The translations under genes were made by a program, and so were the position numbers. A DNA stretch of 11,505 bases from an uncultured Alphaproteobacteria bacterium (lineage in GTDB: Bacteria > Pseudomonadota > Alphaproteobacteria > Rickettsiales > UBA1997): positions 1 to 11,505 of the forward strand of contig CAINKA010000166.1 in the NCBI GenBank assembly GCA_903849835.1. Direction: 5' to 3'. Below, piece after piece: positions 7,202-11,505 of the stretch. The notes beneath the pieces are model-generated. The model was not told the origin of the DNA and searched no databases. It was given only the letters and a program-made list of their open reading frames with translations. How positions within the stretch are numbered: position 1 is the stretch's first letter; each line of letters opens with the position of its first letter.

Positions 7202-8566
7202 ATGACTCGTCAGATGCAAAAATATTTACTAATTTTTTTTGCATCTCTCCTCCTTTTTGCCTGCGATAAAGACGCAGAATATGACAAAACAAAAGCGATT
7301 TCAGCCTTTGCTGCCATTGATCCCATCAAACTTGATCCAGCTTTAGAAAAAACAGAAATCAAACTTCCAAAACAGCAAAAAAATAATTTGTGGGATGGTT
7401 CAGGAAGTTCTCAAAATCAGCGCGTAGAAAATTTCTCTAAAAATTTCTCTCCAAAAAATTCATTTTTTTCTTTCAAAAAATCGCACGAATTCTCTTTCAA
7501 AAAATCTTCACGATTTTGGTCATTTTATTCCGGAAATTCCGTCGATCATTTTGTTTTTTATCCAATCATCAAAGATAAAAAAGTTTTTATTCTAGACACC
7601 GCTGCAGAGCTTGTGGCATATGACATGAGCAAAGAAAAGAAGCTCTGGAAGTCGCAAGTTTTTCAAAAAAAATTCTTAAAAAATTATCGCGCTCCAAAAA
7701 TTGGATATTCCGATGGAAAAATTTTTGCTGTCGCTGGAGTCAATAAAATCGCAGCTGTGAATGAAATTGATGGCAAGGTTTTATGGTCGAAAAATATGGC
7801 ATCAATTCCCGTATCAGCTCCAGTTTGCGATGGTGAATTGGTTTATGTCTCAACTAACGACAACAAACTGTATGCCTTCAACAAAGAGGATGGAGAATTG
7901 CAGTGGATGCAGTCAGGTATTGTTCGCACGACCGCAATTTTTGGCGCTTCTGATCCAGTAATTTACAAAGATTTGATCATCGTTTCCTATTCTTCGGGCG
8001 AAATTTATGCGGTAAAAAGAAAAACCGGAGAAGCAATTTGGTCGCAAAATTTAAATGTCAGCAAAGCAACAAATTCCGATTTTTATTTGAACGACATTGA
8101 TGCAACTCCGCTGGCGAAGGATGGCGTGATTTATTCAATCGGAAATGGTGGCATCATGATGGCAATCGATGCTAAAAGCGGCAATTATTTGTGGAAAAAA
8201 GAAATCGCTGGGATCGTTGATTTCTGGGCAGCGGGAGGATTTTTATTCGTCATCAACAACGACAATAAATTGCTCGCAATTCACAAAAAAACTGGCGGCA
8301 TAAAATGGATTTCACAATTGCCGAATTTGAAAAAAGAAAAAAAACCAAGCACAAAAATTTTATATAACGGTGTTTTGATGGCAGGCGATAAGCTGCTTGT
8401 TTCAAGCTCTCGTGGCGAAATTTTAATTCTTTCTCCTCTCGATGGAAAACTCGAACAAACTTTCTCAATCAACAAAAAAATTTCCCACTCTCCGATCGTG
8501 GTTGATGGGAAAATTTATCTGCATGTGGTTGGAAAATATCTGATTGATTTGATCGAGATTATGTAG
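7202..8566 (+). CDS. bamB: BamB-type outer-membrane assembly lipoprotein (PQQ repeats)
   Basis: BamB is a lipoprotein of the BAM complex that helps fold beta-barrel proteins into the outer membrane. The 454-residue protein starts with a lipoprotein signal, a hydrophobic stretch ending LLLFAC with lipid-acceptor Cys21. From about 120 to the end it has PQQ-type propeller repeats, each ending in a short acidic or lysine-rich turn and usually G..W: KKLWK (146-150), GKVLW (191-195), GELQW (231-235), GEAIW (276-280), GNYLW (327-331), GGIKW (365-369) and GKLEQ (415-419). NDIDATPLAKDG (297-308) resembles a block I associate with alphaproteobacterial BamB. I choose ATG 7202 because the frame upstream of it overlaps the TPR gene and would precede the signal peptide. 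M5 is an alternative start. Residues 76-110 are a Ser/Phe/Lys-rich linker with a repeated SFKKS. The stop codon TAG overlaps a palindromic repeat. Confidence 0.88.
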   Translation: MTRQMQKYLLIFFASLLLFACDKDAEYDKTKAISAFAAIDPIKLDPALEKTEIKLPKQQKNNLWDGSGSSQNQRVENFSKNFSPKNSFFSFKKSHEFSFKKSSRFWSFYSGNSVDHFVFYPIIKDKKVFILDTAAELVAYDMSKEKKLWKSQVFQKKFLKNYRAPKIGYSDGKIFAVAGVNKIAAVNEIDGKVLWSKNMASIPVSAPVCDGELVYVSTNDNKLYAFNKEDGELQWMQSGIVRTTAIFGASDPVIYKDLIIVSYSSGEIYAVKRKTGEAIWSQNLNVSKATNSDFYLNDIDATPLAKDGVIYSIGNGGIMMAIDAKSGNYLWKKEIAGIVDFWAAGGFLFVINNDNKLLAIHKKTGGIKWISQLPNLKKEKKPSTKILYNGVLMAGDKLLVSSSRGEILILSPLDGKLEQTFSINKKISHSPIVVDGKIYLHVVGKYLIDLIEIM

Positions 8567-8612
8567 GGGTGCACCCGTGCGCACGCGGGCCGACACATGG
8601 GTCGACCACTAC
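8563..8612. repeat. GC-rich imperfect inverted repeat overlapping the bamB stop codon
   Basis: The 50-bp segment starts GTAGGGGTGCACCC and ends GGGTCGACCACTAC. Read on the opposite strand its end becomes GTAGTGGTCGACCC, so the termini match imperfectly. A second inner palindrome lies around CCCGTGCGCACGCGGG (8574-8589). It is much richer in GC than its AT-rich surroundings. The bamB stop TAG (8564-8566) is the second to fourth base of the element. It resembles short dispersed palindromic elements and has no T-run that would make it an intrinsic terminator. No transposase is present. Confidence 0.6.
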
Positions 8613-8644
8613 GACAAATAAAATTCCAAATGTCATAAATTCTC

Positions 8645-8723
8645 AATGTCATGCTGAGCCTGTCGAAGCATGCTTCTAGGCAGGGTGCCCAGAATTATGC
8701 TTCGACAAGCTCAGCATGACATT
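8645..8723. repeat. Inverted repeat, 27-bp arms, 25-nt loop, between bamB and valS
   Basis: The left arm (8645-8671) and right arm (8697-8723) are reverse complements over 27 bp with a single mismatch. The core reads TGTCATGCTGAGC in the left arm and GCTCAGCATGACA in the right. The loop is 8672-8696. The junction at 8665-8676 is itself a perfect palindrome, GAAGCATGCTTC. From memory, this TGTCATGCTGAGC..GTCGAAGCAT word recurs as a dispersed repeat in many bacterial genomes. The right arm contains the in-frame ATG 8716, and the preferred valS start lies 22 nt beyond it. No coding sequence or transposase is associated. It could form a strong hairpin in the mRNA or a cruciform in DNA. Confidence 0.9.
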
Positions 8724-8745
8724 GGGTAAAAATAACAGTTCTAAA

Positions 8746-11316
8746 ATGCAAAAACTTTCCGAGAAATACGACGCCAAAACCCGCGAAAAATTTTGGCAAA
8801 ATTACTGGCGCCAAGGGGAGAAATCTCAAAAAATTTTCTCTTGGAAAAATGATTTGCCGAAGGAACAAACCTTCGTCATCGATACGCCTCCACCCACTGT
8901 TTCCGGTCTTCTCCACATGGGTCACGTTTTCTCCTACACCCAAGCAGATTTCGTCGCACGCTTCCAAAGAATGTCCGGCAAAGATGTTTTTTATCCGATG
9001 GGATTTGATGACAATGGACTTCCAACCGAGCGCTTAGTCGAAAAAATTATCGGCAAAAAAGCTGGAGTTTTTGAACATGAAAATGGTCACGGATCTTTCG
9101 TAAAAAAATGCCGCGAAGTTGTTGATGAAGCTGAAAAAGAATTCGAAGCCCTCTTCAACGAAGTCGCGCTATCCGTGGATTGGGAGCAGAAATACCAAAC
9201 CATTTCCCCCGAATCGCAAAAAATTTCGCAGGCTTCTTTTGTCGACCTTTACCAAAAAAATTTAGTTGAAAAAAAATTCGAACCAGTTTTTTGGGATATC
9301 TCCGACCGCACGGCTCTAGCGCAAGCGGACTTGATCGATAAGGAAGTTGAGGGGGTGATGAATGAAATTGAGTTTGGAATTGATGGTTCTGATGAAAAAA
9401 TAATCATCATGACGACACGTCCAGAACTGCTTCCAGCATGCGTTGCGGTGATGGTTCATCCCGAAGACGAACGCTTCAAAAAATTCCACGGACAAAATGC
9501 CATCACCCCACTTTTCGGCGTAAAAGTAAAAATTATTCCTGACGATTTAGTTCAACTCGACAAAGGCACCGGCGCGGTGATGTGCTGCACTTTCGGCGAT
9601 GAAACTGACATTCGTTGGTGGAAAAAACACAATCTGCAATTGCGGGTGATCATCGAGAAAGACGGCAAGATCGAAGGCGTTCCGCACAAGCAATTTAAAG
9701 AAAAAATTCTCGCTGAACTTCAAGAAAAAAACCTCCTCCTCAAGCAAGAAAAAATTACCCGCGCAGTTAAATGCGCCGAGCGTTCAGGCGTGCCGATCGA
9801 AATCCTCGTCGTGCCGCAATGGTTCATAAAAATTCTCGATAAAAAAGACCTCCTCAAAGCCAAAGCTGCTGAGTGCAATTGGCATCCAGAATATATGAAA
9901 GTGCGCATCGATCAGTGGATTGATGGGCTTTCGTGGGATTGGTGTATTTCTCGTCAGCGCTTTTTCGGCGTAGCTTTTCCGGTTTGGTATTCGAAGCGCG
10001 TCGGTGAAGAAGGAAAAATTTTAGTCGCAGAAGTGGATCAACTTCCTTGCGATCCGAATGTTGATTTGCCGCGTGGATACAGTCGCGAAGAGGTGTCGCC
10101 AGAAACCGACATCATGGACACTTGGATGACTTCCTCAGTCTCCCCGCAACTTTCTTCACGCGGAATCAGTGCCGAAATTTCTTTCGACAAACAGCGTCAC
10201 GAAAAACTTTTCCCTGCCGACCTTCGTCCGCAAGCTCACGAAATCATTCGCACTTGGGCATTTTACACGCTCGTAAAATCGACGCTCCACCAAAATGTCG
10301 TGCCGTGGAAAAACCTGATGATCTCAGGCTGGTGCTTGGCCGCGGACAAAACAAAAATGAGCAAGTCGAAAGGAAATGTTGTGACGCCAACAGCACTGAT
10401 CGAAGAAAAAGGTTCGGATATTGTGCGCTATTGGGCATCGACTTCGCATCTCGGGGCGGATACGGCTTACAGTGAAGATGTTTTTAAAATTGGGCAGAAG
10501 TTGATCACGAAACTTTTCAACGCGGCGAAGTTTGCTTCGATGAATTTCGGGATTCTTAGTTTAAGCCGGACGGGGTTTGAAACCCCGTCCGCATGTTCAG
10601 CTCAAGGACATGAACGTGAGGATGGGATTACAAATCCCGTCCCGCTCCACTCGATTACCGAAGCTGCCGACCTCTGGATCCTCAGCAAACTCCAACTCAC
10701 CCTAAAACGCGCCACCGCCGAATTCGAAAAGTTCGAATATGCCCGCGCGCGCGAAGCAATCGAAGAATTTTTCTGGAAAGATTTTTGCGATAATTATCTC
10801 GAAATTTGCAAAGTGCGTTCTTACGGATTAGCGGCGGAAAAGCTTGCTGGCATTGAGTTCAACGATGCACAAAAAAAAGAAATCGAGGCTAAACAGCAGA
10901 GCGCAATCCTAACTTTAGAAATCTGCCTCAACACAATCCTAAAACTTTTCGCCCCATTCATCCCGCACATCACCGACGAAATTTACTCCACAATTTTCGC
11001 CGAAGAATTCGCTAAAACTGGCTCGATAAATGCGCGAGGAAACTGGCCAAAAGATGAAATTTTTTCTAAAATTGTCGCGCTACGCGTCGACGGGCAAAAA
11101 TTCCACGACATCGGTGAAGCCGCGCTGGCCGTGATTTTCGAGGTGAGGAAGTTTAAGTCAGACAGCAGCCTTTCGATGAAAACCACGGTGAAAAAAATTG
11201 TGGTTAATTGTGAAAAAGATTTGTCAGAAATTTCCGAAGATTTGAAAAATGTTTGTAACGCGGAAGAGATTGAGTTTGCGCAAGATGGGAAGTTTGTTGA
11301 GGTAATTCTGAGTTAA
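8746..11316 (+). CDS. valS: Valyl-tRNA synthetase, archaeal/rickettsial-like type
   Basis: This class I synthetase charges tRNA-Val. In the 856-residue protein I see the HIGH motif as HMGH (57-60) within PPTVSGLLHMGH, FYPMGFDDNGLPTER (82-96), the editing domain (about 180-350) with TTRPELLPA (223-231) and a GTGAV motif (274-278), the catalytic return with SWDWCISRQRFFGV (396-409), TWAFYT (503-508), and KMSKS (537-541). The anticodon-binding helices follow (about 637-770). It ends without the long coiled-coil arm of E. coli ValS (951 residues), consistent with the type known in archaea and Rickettsia. I choose ATG 8746 because the ten residues gained from ATG 8716 derive from the upstream inverted repeat. 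Residues about 605-635 (SLSRTGFETP to PVPLH) are an in-frame insertion encoded by a palindromic element and have no counterpart I know in the family. The frame is intact through it, so the gene is probably functional. Confidence 0.94.
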   Translation: MQKLSEKYDAKTREKFWQNYWRQGEKSQKIFSWKNDLPKEQTFVIDTPPPTVSGLLHMGHVFSYTQADFVARFQRMSGKDVFYPMGFDDNGLPTERLVEKIIGKKAGVFEHENGHGSFVKKCREVVDEAEKEFEALFNEVALSVDWEQKYQTISPESQKISQASFVDLYQKNLVEKKFEPVFWDISDRTALAQADLIDKEVEGVMNEIEFGIDGSDEKIIIMTTRPELLPACVAVMVHPEDERFKKFHGQNAITPLFGVKVKIIPDDLVQLDKGTGAVMCCTFGDETDIRWWKKHNLQLRVIIEKDGKIEGVPHKQFKEKILAELQEKNLLLKQEKITRAVKCAERSGVPIEILVVPQWFIKILDKKDLLKAKAAECNWHPEYMKVRIDQWIDGLSWDWCISRQRFFGVAFPVWYSKRVGEEGKILVAEVDQLPCDPNVDLPRGYSREEVSPETDIMDTWMTSSVSPQLSSRGISAEISFDKQRHEKLFPADLRPQAHEIIRTWAFYTLVKSTLHQNVVPWKNLMISGWCLAADKTKMSKSKGNVVTPTALIEEKGSDIVRYWASTSHLGADTAYSEDVFKIGQKLITKLFNAAKFASMNFGILSLSRTGFETPSACSAQGHEREDGITNPVPLHSITEAADLWILSKLQLTLKRATAEFEKFEYARAREAIEEFFWKDFCDNYLEICKVRSYGLAAEKLAGIEFNDAQKKEIEAKQQSAILTLEICLNTILKLFAPFIPHITDEIYSTIFAEEFAKTGSINARGNWPKDEIFSKIVALRVDGQKFHDIGEAALAVIFEVRKFKSDSSLSMKTTVKKIVVNCEKDLSEISEDLKNVCNAEEIEFAQDGKFVEVILS
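10567..10642. repeat. In-frame triple-hairpin palindromic element inside valS
   Basis: Three stem-loops follow one another. The first has perfect 11-bp arms, CGGACGGGGTT (10567-10577) and AACCCCGTCCG (10581-10591), with a 3-nt loop. The second pairs CATGTTC (10592-10598) with GGACATG (10606-10612), counting one G-U. The third pairs GGATGGGATT (10620-10629) with AATCCCGTCC (10633-10642), one G-U and a 3-nt loop. The arms of the first and third hairpins are variants of one sequence, so the outer arms could also pair with each other. The element is GC-rich relative to valS, keeps the reading frame and adds about 30 residues just before the anticodon-binding domain. Confidence 0.88.
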
Positions 11317-11318
11317 AA

Positions 11319-11339
11319 ACCCTCTTTGAAAAAGAGGGT
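11319..11339. terminator. Hairpin after valS, possible terminator
   Basis: Perfect 9-bp arms ACCCTCTTT (11319-11327) and AAAGAGGGT (11331-11339) enclose the loop GAA, starting 3 nt after the valS stop. On the + strand no T-run follows. Read on the minus strand, the stem is followed by a short T-run (GGGTTTTTAAC), so it suits a converging gene from the right better than valS, or may be part of the hairpin cluster that follows. Confidence 0.45.
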
Positions 11340-11341
11340 GG

Positions 11342-11391
11342 CATCGCGCCAGCGATGACGGGTGATTTACGGGAGACGATGGAAGTCTCTC
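11342..11391. repeat. Two further hairpins downstream of valS
   Basis: CATCGC (11342-11347) pairs with GCGATG (11352-11357) around a 4-nt loop. GGGAGAC (11371-11377) pairs with GTCTCTC (11385-11391), one G-U, around a 7-nt loop. With the hairpin at 11319-11339 they form a three-hairpin series much like the one inside valS in layout, though not in sequence. No gene is evident. Confidence 0.55.
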
Positions 11392-11456
11392 TCTTTAAAA
11401 TTAAACCCAGATCCGTCATTAGAAAAAAATTCCCTCACAAAACCCCCGCTCGCGAA

Positions 11457-11473
11457 GGCTCAAAAATTGAGCT
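11457..11473. repeat. Small hairpin near the right end
   Basis: GCTCAA (11458-11463) and TTGAGC (11467-11472) are perfect 6-bp arms around AAA, extended by one G-T pair at 11457/11473. No T-run follows. Nothing else is recognisable between 11392 and the window end. The context (an intergenic hairpin cluster) suggests part of a repeat rather than a gene. Confidence 0.35.
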
Positions 11474-11505
11474 GTAAAACACTGGATTTGTGAAGGACGA
11501 AGACC

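Noticed and set aside
8563..8723. CRISPR array or insertion sequence between bamB and valS
   Set aside because: There are no regularly spaced direct repeats and no transposase; the repeats are inverted and differ from each other.
8695..8967. Minus-strand open frame over the valS start
   Set aside because: It is the antisense of the inverted repeat and the conserved HIGH region of valS; no start signal or family match is seen.
11204..11419. Minus-strand open frame overlapping the valS end
   Set aside because: It overlaps the conserved valS 3' end and then runs through hairpin repeats, so it is most likely a by-product of repeat sequence.
11379..11477. Possible 32-residue small gene (ATG 11379, GGGAG upstream)
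   Set aside because: It lies within the hairpin cluster, the GGGAG is itself a hairpin arm with only 3 nt spacing, and the basic peptide resembles nothing I know.

Overview
This window looks like a low-GC, Gram-negative chromosome, most likely an alphaproteobacterium with affinity to Rickettsiales or a related poorly cultured lineage. The case rests on three things. A TPR_21/YfgM-like membrane protein is followed directly by a BamB-type PQQ-repeat lipoprotein, an order I know from alphaproteobacteria. The valyl-tRNA synthetase resembles the archaeal-like type known from Rickettsia (GFDDNGLPTER block, no C-terminal coiled-coil arm). Palindromic repeats crowd around valS, and one lies inside the gene in frame, recalling Rickettsia palindromic elements. 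The assignment is inference; no rRNA or tRNA gene is present to confirm it.

All eight confident genes upstream of valS, and valS itself, are on the + strand. From 111 to 8566 the genes are nearly contiguous (gaps of 1-12 nt, overlaps of 4 and 8 nt), so one long transcription unit is likely. The first block (111-5594) is a nucleotide-sugar module: an RfbH-like PLP dehydratase, a DegT-family aminotransferase fused to a GNAT acyltransferase, glucose-1-phosphate cytidylyltransferase (RfbF), and a two-subunit transketolase. The second block is housekeeping and envelope: folD (one-carbon folate metabolism), the TPR_21 protein and bamB (outer-membrane protein assembly).

Read as a pathway, RfbF would make CDP-glucose. 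A CDP-glucose 4,6-dehydratase (RfbG), not in the window and expected nearby, would make the 4-keto-6-deoxy sugar. The RfbH-like enzyme would remove the C3 oxygen. The fusion protein could aminate and N-acylate a keto sugar, and the split transketolase could supply or transfer a two-carbon unit. The final sugar cannot be read from sequence. The combination is unusual because the RfbH homologue lacks all four [2Fe-2S] cysteines and because the aminotransferase carries its own acyltransferase.

After bamB, a 179-bp gap (8567-8745) holds two inverted-repeat elements, one overlapping the bamB stop codon and one reaching nearly to the valS start. valS (8746-11316) carries an in-frame triple-hairpin insert at about 10567-10642. 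The last 189 bp hold a further run of hairpins and no convincing gene. Of these, only the hairpin just after valS resembles a terminator, with its T-run on the minus-strand side.
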